Assembly: GCF_028548395.1 (NCBI RefSeq)
Contig: NZ_JAQQLA010000005.1
Coordinates: 227,345 to 291,344, forward strand
DNA length: 64,000 bases
Direction: 5' to 3'
Origin: Vogesella indigofera
Lineage (GTDB): Bacteria; Pseudomonadota; Gammaproteobacteria; Burkholderiales; Chromobacteriaceae
Every line of letters starts with the position of its first letter. Positions within the stretch are counted from its first letter, which is position 1. Shown here piece by piece: positions 25,551 to 35,000 of the stretch. The notes below the pieces were generated by a model that was not told the DNA's origin, made no database searches, and was given only the letters and a program-made list of their open reading frames with translations. The position numbers were made by a program, and so were the translations under genes.

Positions 25551-28500
25551 ATGTCTGAAGGGAAAGAACGTTTGATCGAAAAAGAAAACATCGTCAGGTA
25601 TTGGCATGCGGTGGAGTTGCTTCAACCCCAGTCGGCCCCCAAGCTGGAAAAACGCAGCACCCCATATGGTGCCTACCTGCACGATACACCGATCCAGAAA
25701 CCCATTCTGCCTTGGGAGGACGGGAGTCCAGTTGGTCAACAGGTATTGCCCAAAAACCGCATTTGGAGCCACACGCTCTACGCCCACTTGTATGACAGCA
25801 GACTGGTCGCGGATGTGCTCAAAGAGCACTATGGAGACGATCAGGGTTATAAAGAGCCACAATCGCAAGTGTCCGCGGTATTCGCCGCAAAATTCACCCT
25901 GGCCGGCCACATGGTCGAGAACAGTTTCGTGCTTTCCAGCGAGGCGTGGTTTCTGGGGAGAGTGCTGACCGGGCAAGATTGGACCCAGGGATTCGAGGAC
26001 GATCAAAAAACCGCTGCCGAGCAGGCGGCATCACGGCTTGCCGGCCGAGTATCGGGTGATGTCCTGTGTGCGCTGAACGCATGGGTTCTCCAATTCCTCG
26101 GCGTGGCTGAGTTCTTTGCCGGTGTGCGCCGCCCGCAGTTTCGCTTCCGTTCCCAGCCGATCAATCCCAAAAAACCGGTAGTGGAAAACGATCCGCTCAA
26201 CAGCTTTCTGCTGGACGATCTGGCCCATGTTGCCGATAGCGTCCGCCGAGGGGTGACCAGCCAGCCGCTTGACCAATACCTTTCCCGGCACGACCCTCAG
26301 ACACGGCTGCATGTTGACGATGACGACGCATCCTTGTCGCTGATTGAGCGGTTGATGCCGGATGCCTACGCTAACAGCTGTTGGCCCACTGAGCGGCACT
26401 TGGGGCTGGTGCACTCTCAGCAACTGGCTGTCAACACAATCTTGTCCACCCTCTCCGACGGCCAAGGCCTGCTGGGTGTCAATGGCCCGCCAGGCACAGG
26501 AAAAACGACGCTGCTGCGCGACTTGATTGCCGCCATCATCACCAGTCGGGCCGATGTGCTCGCCCGCTTGCCCCGTGCATCAGACGGGTTTGTCAGCGAT
26601 GGGCGCGAAATGGCCAATGATGGCGGCAAGCAATTGAACAGCTACAAGCTCAACCCGGCGCTGTACGGCTTCGAGATCGTGGTGGCCTCCTCGAATAATG
26701 GTGCCGTGGAGAATGTCACCCTCGAATTGCCGCAGCGTGACAAGATCGATGAGAGTTGGCTACCCGACGCCGAATATTTTGCTGAACTGGGGGCGCTGGT
26801 CTCCGGCCATCCCGCCTGGGGACTGATTTCTGGTGCCCTGGGTAGCAAAACCCGACGCACCCAGTTCGTAAGTCGCTATTTCTATGGTCAGCGCCCTTTC
26901 CCTAACAAGGACAAGGAGGCTGAGGATGAAGAAGACATTGATGACGAATCGGGCGAGGGCATTGAGAGCCTGGTAGAGGCGCAGTCTGCCGATCTGACCG
27001 GGGAGCAGGACGATGGTGACCGTCATGATGTGGGCACTCCGGTGCGGCCGGATGAGGCGCCAAAACCACAAGGTTTCGCCGATTGGCTCGACACGTATAT
27101 CGAGCGCAACAAAACACTGTCATCGTCAGAACGCCAAACCTTGTGGAAGCAGGCGGTTACCGAGTATGAAGCCGTCAAGGCGGATGCGGATCGGGTGAGT
27201 GCAGATGCCTGCCGTATCCGCGCTCTGATCAAGACGATCTGCGAAATCAGAGCAAAGCTGGCTGAGCAAACCCAGGCAGTTGGCACCCACGAACAAGCAC
27301 TGAGCGCGACGGAAACCCAGCTTGCACACCTGGATGCGACGGAAAGCCGCCCCGCCCATGCGAAGCTCAAACAGTGTCTACAGGTGCTAGAACAGCATCA
27401 AGCCGACAAGCCTGGTTTCTGGCGAAACCTTATCAGCCTATGGGGCGCGCAGCGCAACTGGGACGCCAGGCAGACGTTGCTGGAAGGCCAGCGGGCGCTG
27501 GCCTCTGCCGAGTTCGCCCGGCTTGCACGCCAGATCAAGCAACTGGAGACATCAAAAGAGCGCTTGGAAAAGCAGGTCGACGAAGAGCACCGGACACTGA
27601 CTCGACTGCAGCAACAGGTCAAAAAGCCAACTCAGGACGCGACCCGGCTGGCAACAGTCAACCAAGCCGAACACCTGCTCGCCTGGTTGCAAACAGGCAG
27701 CATCGGTTGTGGCGAGGTCATCGAACTGGCCGAGCCCTGGCGTATCGAAGGTTGGCGGCAGGCACGTGCACGTGTGTTTATCCAGGCACTCAAGCTTCAC
27801 CGGACGTTTTTCGAATTGGAGGCGACACGGATGAAGGCCAATCTGAAACTGATCAACAGCCTGTTGACGGGGCCACGCTTCCGCGGTCTTTCGTGTGACG
27901 CCATCCGTTCAGCTTGGGCCTCCCTGTTCATGGTGGTTCCGGTCTTGAGCAGCACCTTCGCCTCCTTCGCCCGGTCATTCAGTTCGCTGGGGGTCAGTGA
28001 AATCGGCTGGCTGCTGGTGGATGAAGCCGGTCAGGCACCCCCCCAAGCAGCAGTTGGGGCCTTGTGGCGCGCCCGGCGCGCCTTGCTGGTTGGCGATCCC
28101 CTCCAGCTCAAGCCCATCGTCAAGGTGTCCGATGCGGTGTTGGAGCACATGCGCACACATTACCGTGTCGCTGCGCATTGGCTCCCCAATCGGCAGTCCG
28201 CACAGAAGCTGGCTGATGAAGTCACCCCATGGGGGCGCATGGCCGGACCCACCGGGAGCAAGACCTGGGTTGGACTGCCGCTGCTGGTCCATCGCCGCTG
28301 CGACAGGCCGATGTATGAGCTCGCCAATCGCATTGCCTATGACGGGGTGATGGTGTACGGCACCATGGCACCGCACGCCGGCAAAGAAACACCGGCCAGT
28401 TTGCTGACTGGCTGGATAGATGCCTGTGGTCCATCCGAAGGAAACTGGATACCTGCCGAAGGTGTGGTTCTGCGAGAACTGCTGGCACGCTTGTTCGAGG

Positions 28501-28859
28501 ATGGCGTGGAGGCCAAGGACATCGCCGTCATCACCCCCTTTACTGCCGTTCGGGACAATCTCAGGCGCATCGTGAAAAAGAAGATGATCTCCGGCACCAT
28601 CCATACCATGCAGGGTAAGGAAGCCGCGGTTGTCATCATGGTCCTGGGGGGCAATACGGGTAGCTTTGGAGCCCGCGATTGGGCGGTTTCAGAGCCGAAT
28701 CTTCTGAACGTGGCCGCGACACGGGCGAAACGGCGTTTCTATGTGATTGGCGATCGCAGTGACTGGCAGAACCGGGCACTGTTCTGCGACGTCATGGATC
28801 TGCTGCCACCGCAGAGAGTCTCGGCTATTGAACAGGAGCAGATGTCACTGCCCCAATAG
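25551..28859 (+). CDS. Large SF1 (UPF1/DNA2-like) helicase
   Basis: 1102 aa. Walker A GPPGTGKTT near residue 311; a long charged and coiled insertion at about 440-740; motif II LLVDEAGQAPPQAAVG near 820; motif III VGDPLQLKPI; IV-VI in ITPFTAVRDNLRRI, GTIHTMQGKEA (about 1013) and NVAATRAKRRFYVIGD. This is the AAA_11/AAA_12 arrangement of SF1B helicases. The N-terminal about 300 residues are unassigned. Paired with a SIR2 gene upstream, it may be the nucleic-acid sensor of a two-gene defence system. Confidence 0.87.
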   Translation: MSEGKERLIEKENIVRYWHAVELLQPQSAPKLEKRSTPYGAYLHDTPIQKPILPWEDGSPVGQQVLPKNRIWSHTLYAHLYDSRLVADVLKEHYGDDQGYKEPQSQVSAVFAAKFTLAGHMVENSFVLSSEAWFLGRVLTGQDWTQGFEDDQKTAAEQAASRLAGRVSGDVLCALNAWVLQFLGVAEFFAGVRRPQFRFRSQPINPKKPVVENDPLNSFLLDDLAHVADSVRRGVTSQPLDQYLSRHDPQTRLHVDDDDASLSLIERLMPDAYANSCWPTERHLGLVHSQQLAVNTILSTLSDGQGLLGVNGPPGTGKTTLLRDLIAAIITSRADVLARLPRASDGFVSDGREMANDGGKQLNSYKLNPALYGFEIVVASSNNGAVENVTLELPQRDKIDESWLPDAEYFAELGALVSGHPAWGLISGALGSKTRRTQFVSRYFYGQRPFPNKDKEAEDEEDIDDESGEGIESLVEAQSADLTGEQDDGDRHDVGTPVRPDEAPKPQGFADWLDTYIERNKTLSSSERQTLWKQAVTEYEAVKADADRVSADACRIRALIKTICEIRAKLAEQTQAVGTHEQALSATETQLAHLDATESRPAHAKLKQCLQVLEQHQADKPGFWRNLISLWGAQRNWDARQTLLEGQRALASAEFARLARQIKQLETSKERLEKQVDEEHRTLTRLQQQVKKPTQDATRLATVNQAEHLLAWLQTGSIGCGEVIELAEPWRIEGWRQARARVFIQALKLHRTFFELEATRMKANLKLINSLLTGPRFRGLSCDAIRSAWASLFMVVPVLSSTFASFARSFSSLGVSEIGWLLVDEAGQAPPQAAVGALWRARRALLVGDPLQLKPIVKVSDAVLEHMRTHYRVAAHWLPNRQSAQKLADEVTPWGRMAGPTGSKTWVGLPLLVHRRCDRPMYELANRIAYDGVMVYGTMAPHAGKETPASLLTGWIDACGPSEGNWIPAEGVVLRELLARLFEDGVEAKDIAVITPFTAVRDNLRRIVKKKMISGTIHTMQGKEAAVVIMVLGGNTGSFGARDWAVSEPNLLNVAATRAKRRFYVIGDRSDWQNRALFCDVMDLLPPQRVSAIEQEQMSLPQ

Positions 28860-29262
28860 CTGTAAAACAGCGTGCAAGTGCACCGGACTTCCTGAGTGAT
28901 TTGACCACTCAGGGTGTCCGTATGTTTGCGTAAACCAGCCGTTGCTCGTACCTGGGCGGACTGTCTATTTCGGCCGAATTGCTGCCAACCTGGCTGACGC
29001 ATCGTCAGTTGGTCGGCCAAAGCTGTCCTTCCGCTTCTTGTAGGACAACGGCCGGTTTGCACAAAATTTCGGACGCATTCGACAAGAGCAGGCTAGCCAG
29101 CCCATATTTCAAGTTAGGAATGACGTACTACGCCAAGTTTCCAGGACCGGCGAAGACTATGTACCAAATACCGCCGAAGAGGTTTCTTCAGGCAATAGGG
29201 GAAATAGCTCCTTGAAGGGGGGGCATCTCAATCCGGTAACCGCCTTTCAAGCAAAGTCTGGG
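28860..29262. repeat. Gene-free interval with degenerate repeat copy 2
   Basis: No gene is supported. CGGCCGAATTGCTGCC (from 28971), TCGGCCAAAGCTGTC (29013-29027) and CAACGGCCGGTTTGCACAAA (from 29046) match copy 1 at 23168-23281 in order and orientation, so the SIR2/helicase module is flanked by direct repeats of about 70 bp with moderate identity. Confidence 0.5.
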
Positions 29263-29610
29263 TCAGCCCTGCAACAGGATTACCGCTCCTGTTCTGCAGA
29301 CAAGCCAAATCAGCACAAAGACTGCTGCCGTTACGCGACTTACCGGACGGTTCTCTGCCGCAATCGCACGTTGTCGGAACTCTTCCATCAGTTCATCAGG
29401 AATCAGACGGACCACCAGCAACACGCCTAGCGGTACCAAAATCAGATCATCCAAGTAACCGATGACGGGTATAAAGTCAGGAATCAGGTCAAGGGGCGAC
29501 AAGGCATAGACGGCAACCAACAGCGCTAGTAGCTTGGCATGCCACGGTGTTCTGGGGTCAAGTGCGGCCAGCCACAACGCATGAACACCACGCTTGAGGA
29601 CTTTGCCCAC
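29263..29610 (-). CDS. YkvA-like DUF1232 membrane protein
   Basis: 115 aa. [20 protein letters not shown] is the DUF1232 signature, between hydrophobic segments at about 25-40 and 50-68, with another TM at 95-112. Function unknown; usually a stand-alone inner-membrane protein. It looks like host-genome sequence between accessory modules. Confidence 0.88.
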   Translation of the reverse strand: MGKVLKRGVHALWLAALDPRTPWHAKLLALLVAVYALSPLDLIPDFIPVIGYLDDLILVPLGVLLVVRLIPDELMEEFRQRAIAAENRPVSRVTAAVFVLIWLVCRTGAVILLQG

Positions 29611-29763
29611 TGCCGCAAGCGTTGCACCGGCCTCTGACCCCTGAAAGGGGTTGATGCCGGCATTGTCGCCCGCTGGCTGTCAACGCTCTTCCAGGCACTC
29701 GCCGACGCCGGAAAGGTCTACGCTTTAAGCAGTCGGCACGCGCCGCAGCCCCCCGGGAGAGCC

Positions 29764-30249
29764 ATGATGCTCAGCAAGAATACGATCTGCCTGTGGTACG
29801 ACGGCGACGCCTTGGATGCCGCCAGTTTCTATGCCCGCACCTTCCCCGACAGCGCTGTCGGCGCCGTACACCATGCGCCGGGCGACTACCCCGCCGGCAA
29901 GCAGGGCGACGTGCTGATGGTGGAGTTCACCGTGGTCGGCATCCCCTGCCTGGGCCTGAATGGCGGCCCGGACATACAGCACAGCGAGGCGTTCTCTTTC
30001 CAGATTGCTACCGACGACCAGGCCGAAACCGACCGCCTGTGGCACGCGATCATCGACAACGGCGGCCAGGAAAGCGCCTGCGGTTGGTGCCGCGACCGCT
30101 GGGGCCTGTCCTGGCAGATCACCCCGCGCGCGTTGATCGCGGCGGTGACCGACCCAGACCCGGCTGCTGCCAGGCGCGCCTTCGTGGCGATGATGGACAT
30201 GACGCGGATCGACATCGCCGCGATAGAGGCGGCGCGGCTGGGCCGCTAG
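29764..30249 (+). CDS. VOC-superfamily protein (PhnB/3-demethylubiquinone methyltransferase-like fold)
   Basis: 161 aa; two ATGs at the start. NTICLWYDGDALDAASFYAR, VGIPCLGLNGGPDIQHSEAF and CGWCRDRWGLSWQITPRAL are typical of this glyoxalase-fold family found in many proteobacteria. No catalytic activity is assigned. It ends at a terminator at 30286. High GC and host-like codon use. Confidence 0.88.
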   Translation: MMLSKNTICLWYDGDALDAASFYARTFPDSAVGAVHHAPGDYPAGKQGDVLMVEFTVVGIPCLGLNGGPDIQHSEAFSFQIATDDQAETDRLWHAIIDNGGQESACGWCRDRWGLSWQITPRALIAAVTDPDPAAARRAFVAMMDMTRIDIAAIEAARLGR

Positions 30250-30285
30250 CCGACAAGGTTGGCCGCAAGGCCGGCGCCAGCATGC

Positions 30286-30312
30286 AAAATCCCGCCACTC
30301 GGCGGGGTTTTT
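30286..30312 (+). terminator. Rho-independent terminator
   Basis: AATCCCGCC-ACTC-GGCGGGGTTTTT: GC-rich stem of about 8 bp, 4-nt loop and a T-run, just after the VOC gene; the upstream A-run may let it work for the minus-strand small gene too. Confidence 0.85.
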
Positions 30313-30320
30313 CATGCTCA

Positions 30321-30527
30321 TCACTGCCTTGCCTTGAAGTCCCGAACCATCTCCTTCGTCACATCGCTGGCATAGCAAAGCGGGGATTCTCCACCGGGTC
30401 GGCTGTAAGCACTCCTTCTGCCACATGAACGGCCATTGCTTGTCGTGTTGTATGGACAGGGGCAATTGCCATAGTAGCTGTCGATCGACTCCTGAATGAT
30501 GGCCTGCTTGATCTGCTCATCTGACAT
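30321..30527 (-). CDS. Small Cys-rich protein, signal peptide probably lost
   Basis: 68 aa. QAIIQESIDSYYGNCPCPYN, SNGRSCGRRSAYSRPGGESP and LCYASDV match a conserved small secreted protein often seen with nuclease genes; function unknown. In-frame codons before the ATG give SIQAASPVHAKKA, like the end of a signal peptide (VHA), but a stop lies 25 codons upstream and no start or hydrophobic core is found. The 5' end has therefore probably been damaged. Confidence 0.55.
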   Translation of the reverse strand: MSDEQIKQAIIQESIDSYYGNCPCPYNTTSNGRSCGRRSAYSRPGGESPLCYASDVTKEMVRDFKARQ

Positions 30528-30821
30528 CGCTTTCTTCGCATGAACCGGCGACGCCGCCTGAATCGATCCCTGATTCGTAGACTTTTTCGAGCCTCAGTGC
30601 AGTCACTGGTCAATGACTGTAGTTAGCCGATAACTGTCATGCTAGCACAAAGGCATGATCGGCTGCTGTGGCCGAGAGCTGGTCATCCACAATAGATTCG
30701 ACTCTGACGCTGGGTATTGCTCAAGATGGGGTGGACGTCGGGCGCATCAATGACGAATGGTTACTTTACGTGTATAAGCGGCCATAGAGGCAATTCACAT
30801 TGCAAGAATAAGGAAACGATC

Positions 30822-33665
30822 ATGAACCTTAATTGGAGCTATCCCGGCGCTCGCTGGTGGAAGTTTGACTTCCACACGCATACTCCTGCCTCCAAGGACA
30901 CCAGTGCATGGCAAGCTGTCATCGGCACTCAGAATGAAATGACGCCAGAGAAATGGCTGCTTAAGTACATGGCTGCCGAGATCGATTGTGTGGCTGTCAC
31001 CGACCACAATAGCGGTGAGTGGATCGACAAGCTCAAATCGGCGTATGCCCAGATGAAGAGAGACGCGGATTCAGGCGCTGCGTCGGAGGGATTTCGCGAA
31101 CTGCATCTGTTTCCTGGCGTAGAGATTTCGGTTCAAGGCGGCTTCCACCTGCTGGCGATATTTGACACATATGCCTGTAGCCAGACCATCAGCGACTTGC
31201 TCGCAGTCGTCCGTTACGACGGTACGCGAGGCGACAGCGATGGAGTCACTCGTGAGGGTGCTGCAAGAGTTGTCGCGGAGGTGTTGGCTGCCGGTGGAGT
31301 GGTCGTTCCTGCCCATGTTGACAGTGCCAAGGGTCTGCTTCAGGTCGAATCTGGGACACGCAAGTGCCAACTCGATCCGAACACGGTGAAGCAGGTTTTG
31401 CTGGAGCCCGGCATCCTAGCTCTAGAATGGGTTGATCTGACTGCCCCCAAGCCTATGTTGCTGGAAGAGTTGAAGCTCTCATTTGCCAGCGTTGTCGGTA
31501 GCGATTGCCACAGCTTTCAGGGGGCTGCCGTACCAGGCTCACGCTATACCTGGATCAAGATGGCAATACCCAGCCTGGAAGGCCTGCGATTGGCTTTGCT
31601 GGATGGGCAGGATGTGTCGGTTCGCCGTAGCGACGACGGTAACGGCTTTAAGCCGTTCGACAGACCAGAACATTTCATCGAATCCATCGAGATCTACAAA
31701 GCGCAGTGGATGGGCTTGAGCAAAAATGGCGCACGCTTGGCACTGAATCCATATTTCAATGCTTTGGTTGGTGGCCGTGGAACGGGAAAATCCACGGTAG
31801 TGCACGCACTTCGCTTGGCATTCCGACGCAATCAGGAGCTCACAAAAGGATCAGAGGCATGGCAAACTTTCGAGGGCTTTGCGAAGCCACTAAAGGGGCA
31901 AAAAGGGGGCTTACGCAACGAGACACAGATTCGCATTCGGGTCAGCCGAGACGGTACGCCATACCATCTCTTATGGCAGCAAGATGAGCTGGGGCATGTG
32001 GTCGAGGAATGGGATACCTCGACCCTATCTTTCAAGCCCTCAAGCAGTCAGTCGATCAACGAACAGCGCTTTCCGATCCGCTTATTCAGTCAAGGGCAGA
32101 TTGCAGCATTGGCTGGTGACAGCCAACAAGCATTACTGAAGGTGATCGATGATGCCGCAGGCACCAGAGCAGAGCAAGCCGCTTTTGACGAAGCCATGCG
32201 CGGCTTCTTTACGACTCGTGCACAGATGCGGGAGATCGACGGGAAGCTGCTGGGCCGCGATGCGTTGAATATGGCCTTGGAGGATGTGCTGCGTAAGCTG
32301 GCTCGATTCGAAGGAGCCGACCATGCCATAGTATTGAAAAACTACCAGCGAAGTAGCAGACAAAGTCGTGAGTTGGAACGTCAGTTCGAAAGTACCGGGG
32401 GGCTTGTCGCACGCTTGCAGGACTTCGCGCAGGAATTGCTTGCAGAAGACCTACCGGAGAGCTTGTTCGATGCGACAACCGACGAATCTGCACTGAAGAT
32501 TATTCAGAAACTGCATGATGCCATCGGCAAAGCACGCTCAGAAGTTGAGCGCATAGCCACCCAACTGGATGAACAGAACAGTATTTTCAAGGCTGAGCTG
32601 AATACGTCAGCTTGGTCTGTCCAGGCTACTAACACCAAATCCACCTATGACAAGCTGAAGGCCGAGCTGCAGCAGCAAGGGGTCAACGATCCAAGTGAAT
32701 ATGGGCATCTCGTGCAGGAGAAGCAACGACTTGAGACCGAGATCAAGAGAATGGATGCGCTGCAGAAACAGTGCGATGTTCTCAAAGAAAAGGCCCTGGC
32801 ACAGTTGGAAGAGGTCAAAGTGGCACGTCGAGCCATCAGTGCCCGCCGCGTGACGTTTCTGCAATCTACTCTGGAAGACAACCCCTACGTGCGTATAGCG
32901 CTCATACCGTATAGCCGGGATGCACGTGCTATCGAGCGCTCTTTAAGAGACTTGTTGGGCGCAACCGAGGGCAAGTACACGGATGATCTCTATCAGGAGG
33001 GGCAGGATGATGCCCCAGCCAAGGGAATAGTTGCCGATCTCATCGAAGCTGCTGAGCTAACTGAGCAATCTGGTGAATGGGATACGTTGTCGTTTGAGGC
33101 ATCGATTCAGGCGCTGAAGATCCGCCTAGGAAAAGCATGCAAAGGGAACGGTGATTTTGGCGGCTGGTTCAACAAGTTTTTGAAGGGCGAAGCCGACAAA
33201 CGCCTGGAACTCATTGATCACATACGGTGCTGGTTCCCAGAAGATGGCCTGCAGGTTGAGTACAGTCGTAAGGGGGACGGTAAAGACTTCCAGTCCATTG
33301 GTCAGGCTTCTGCTGGCCAGCGTGCAGCTGCCATGTTGTCATTCTTGTTGGCCCATGGCAACGAGCCGTTGGTGCTTGACCAGCCCGAAGACGATCTGGA
33401 CAACCACCTGATCTATGGCCTAGTCGTTCAGCAGATTCGCTCGAACAAGTTGCGGCGGCAGCTCATCATCGTCACCCACAACCCGAACATCGTAGTGAAT
33501 GGTGATGCGGAGTTGATCCATGTGCTGGATTTCAATAACCAGTGTTACGTCAAGCAAAGTGACTCACTACAAAACCTGAAGATGCGTGAGGAGGTATGTC
33601 AGGTGATGGAGGGAGGCAAGGAGGCTTTTGAACGCCGTTATCAACGATTGGGAAGAGCGGTTTGA
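30822..33665 (+). CDS. PHP-domain SMC-like ATPase (TrlF-like)
   Basis: 947 aa from MNLNWSYPGARWWKFD at 30822 (AAGGAAA upstream); a longer frame from 30717 lacks a ribosome site. Residues 13-250 are a PHP phosphoesterase domain (FDFHTHTPASKD, CVAVTDHNSGEW, FPGVEIS, VPAHVDSA, VGSDCHSF) with all metal ligands. Walker A GGRGTGKST near 316, coiled coils about 430-700, signature ASAGQRAAAMLSF near 829 and Walker B PLVLDQPEDDLDN near 848 form an ABC/SMC-type ATPase. The layout matches proteins that databases call TrlF-family. Probably a single-gene defence nuclease-ATPase. Confidence 0.85.
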   Translation: MNLNWSYPGARWWKFDFHTHTPASKDTSAWQAVIGTQNEMTPEKWLLKYMAAEIDCVAVTDHNSGEWIDKLKSAYAQMKRDADSGAASEGFRELHLFPGVEISVQGGFHLLAIFDTYACSQTISDLLAVVRYDGTRGDSDGVTREGAARVVAEVLAAGGVVVPAHVDSAKGLLQVESGTRKCQLDPNTVKQVLLEPGILALEWVDLTAPKPMLLEELKLSFASVVGSDCHSFQGAAVPGSRYTWIKMAIPSLEGLRLALLDGQDVSVRRSDDGNGFKPFDRPEHFIESIEIYKAQWMGLSKNGARLALNPYFNALVGGRGTGKSTVVHALRLAFRRNQELTKGSEAWQTFEGFAKPLKGQKGGLRNETQIRIRVSRDGTPYHLLWQQDELGHVVEEWDTSTLSFKPSSSQSINEQRFPIRLFSQGQIAALAGDSQQALLKVIDDAAGTRAEQAAFDEAMRGFFTTRAQMREIDGKLLGRDALNMALEDVLRKLARFEGADHAIVLKNYQRSSRQSRELERQFESTGGLVARLQDFAQELLAEDLPESLFDATTDESALKIIQKLHDAIGKARSEVERIATQLDEQNSIFKAELNTSAWSVQATNTKSTYDKLKAELQQQGVNDPSEYGHLVQEKQRLETEIKRMDALQKQCDVLKEKALAQLEEVKVARRAISARRVTFLQSTLEDNPYVRIALIPYSRDARAIERSLRDLLGATEGKYTDDLYQEGQDDAPAKGIVADLIEAAELTEQSGEWDTLSFEASIQALKIRLGKACKGNGDFGGWFNKFLKGEADKRLELIDHIRCWFPEDGLQVEYSRKGDGKDFQSIGQASAGQRAAAMLSFLLAHGNEPLVLDQPEDDLDNHLIYGLVVQQIRSNKLRRQLIIVTHNPNIVVNGDAELIHVLDFNNQCYVKQSDSLQNLKMREEVCQVMEGGKEAFERRYQRLGRAV

Positions 33666-34160
33666 TGTACGTAACGTCGTTGACATGCCCTGAGTGGCCA
33701 TTGGTGTATCGGCTCAGATTAGGTAGGCACATTGTAACCATTAGACAAGTGCTCGCATGACTGCTTAGAGCCGCATACCAGTCGCATGTGGCTGTCGATG
33801 TGAACGTCTTCTATGGCCGATCAGTTAACTATGCATCAGCAAGGTCGACGGCATTTCGGCCAAAGCCGACGAAAGTGCTTTAAAGTGACTTTGACCGTTC
33901 CATATGGGAAAGCGGTCAGATCTCCGTGGCAGGGTCACCTGCAGGCTTGCAAGTGCCTACAAAGTCATCATGACATTCTTCTATGACAATGATTTCAAGG
34001 TGGTTATCATAGAACACTATTTTGAAATGCATAGGATGAAGTTGTGGTCTTCCAAGTTGCCAAGATACAAGGGATAAATGTAGGGATCAAACTGCTCAAC
34101 GTCATCGCCGACAAGGGCTTGCAGGCCATAATTTGATGCTCAGAACAGCGGAGACAGGCA
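33666..34160. repeat. Gene-free interval with degenerate repeat copy
   Basis: No gene is supported. CTATGGCCGATCAG at 33811-33824 and TTCGGCCAAAGCCGACGAAA at 33855-33874 resemble the repeats at 23168 and 43711. The rest is AT-rich near 33970-34060 and probably carries the promoter of the 34161 operon. Confidence 0.4.
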
Positions 34161-35000
34161 TTGGCGACACTGATTACTCCTTTCAACTCCCAGCACCTTG
34201 AAGCCGCCTGCCGTATCTTGGCCGATACTGAACTCGGCTTGAGTGGCACGCAGATTGCGCGATTACTGCAAGAGATCAAAGTTGCTGACACATCGCCCGG
34301 CATATCCAAATGGCAACGTTTGTTCAATGCGCTTGCTCACGTGCAGAACCAGCATCAGGTCGGCAACCATCTCATCATGTTCATCAATCGCGCGATGAGC
34401 CCTGTGAACTATGCTCGCGACCCTGCGACGTTCGCCTGGCGACGTGACGAACTCAATGTCGTTCTTGCTTTCTCCGGCTTCTATGTGCGTGAAGATGGCA
34501 AGGTTGGGCATGCAGACAAGGCAACAACACTTGATGCTGCTCGCGCACGCGCCGGGCGGCTCAAAGCGGCGCTAGAAAGCCGCACCGTCCACACGGAAGT
34601 GCTGAACTATTGCCGCGCCGAGTTGCTGGACGAAAACTACTTCCATGCCGTCTTCGAGGCAACGAAAGGCGTCGCAGAGAGGATTCGCCTGCTGTCAGAC
34701 CAGAACGGCGATGGCGCTGACCTGGTAAACAAGGCATTCGCGGGCCAGCAGCCCATTTTGGCCCTGGGGCCACTCACTACTGAGTCAGAAAAGAGCGAAC
34801 AGAAAGGCTTTGCCAATCTTTTGATCGGTCTATTCGGTGCCGTTCGCAATCCGTTGGCCCATGCTCCCAAAACGAATTGGCCCATGTCCGAGCAGGACGC
34901 GCTGGACATTCTGTCACTGGTATCGCTGATTCACCGCAAGCTGGATGGCGCCGTGAAAGTAGCAACCACATCGCTACAACAGGATGGCAAGAATGGATGA
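34161..35000 (+). CDS. TIGR02391-family protein with HEPN-like motif
   Basis: 279 aa, TTG start with GGAGA 6 bp upstream. The C-terminal half matches the TIGR02391 (Ymh-type) domain: GFANLLIGLFGAVRNPLAHA and MSEQDALDILSLVSLIHRKL. R229-N-P-L-A-H234 is an RX4-6H motif as in HEPN RNases. The N-terminus is helical. First gene of a three-gene operon with two PD-(D/E)XK-like proteins; the next gene overlaps its stop. Confidence 0.75.
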   Translation: MATLITPFNSQHLEAACRILADTELGLSGTQIARLLQEIKVADTSPGISKWQRLFNALAHVQNQHQVGNHLIMFINRAMSPVNYARDPATFAWRRDELNVVLAFSGFYVREDGKVGHADKATTLDAARARAGRLKAALESRTVHTEVLNYCRAELLDENYFHAVFEATKGVAERIRLLSDQNGDGADLVNKAFAGQQPILALGPLTTESEKSEQKGFANLLIGLFGAVRNPLAHAPKTNWPMSEQDALDILSLVSLIHRKLDGAVKVATTSLQQDGKNG

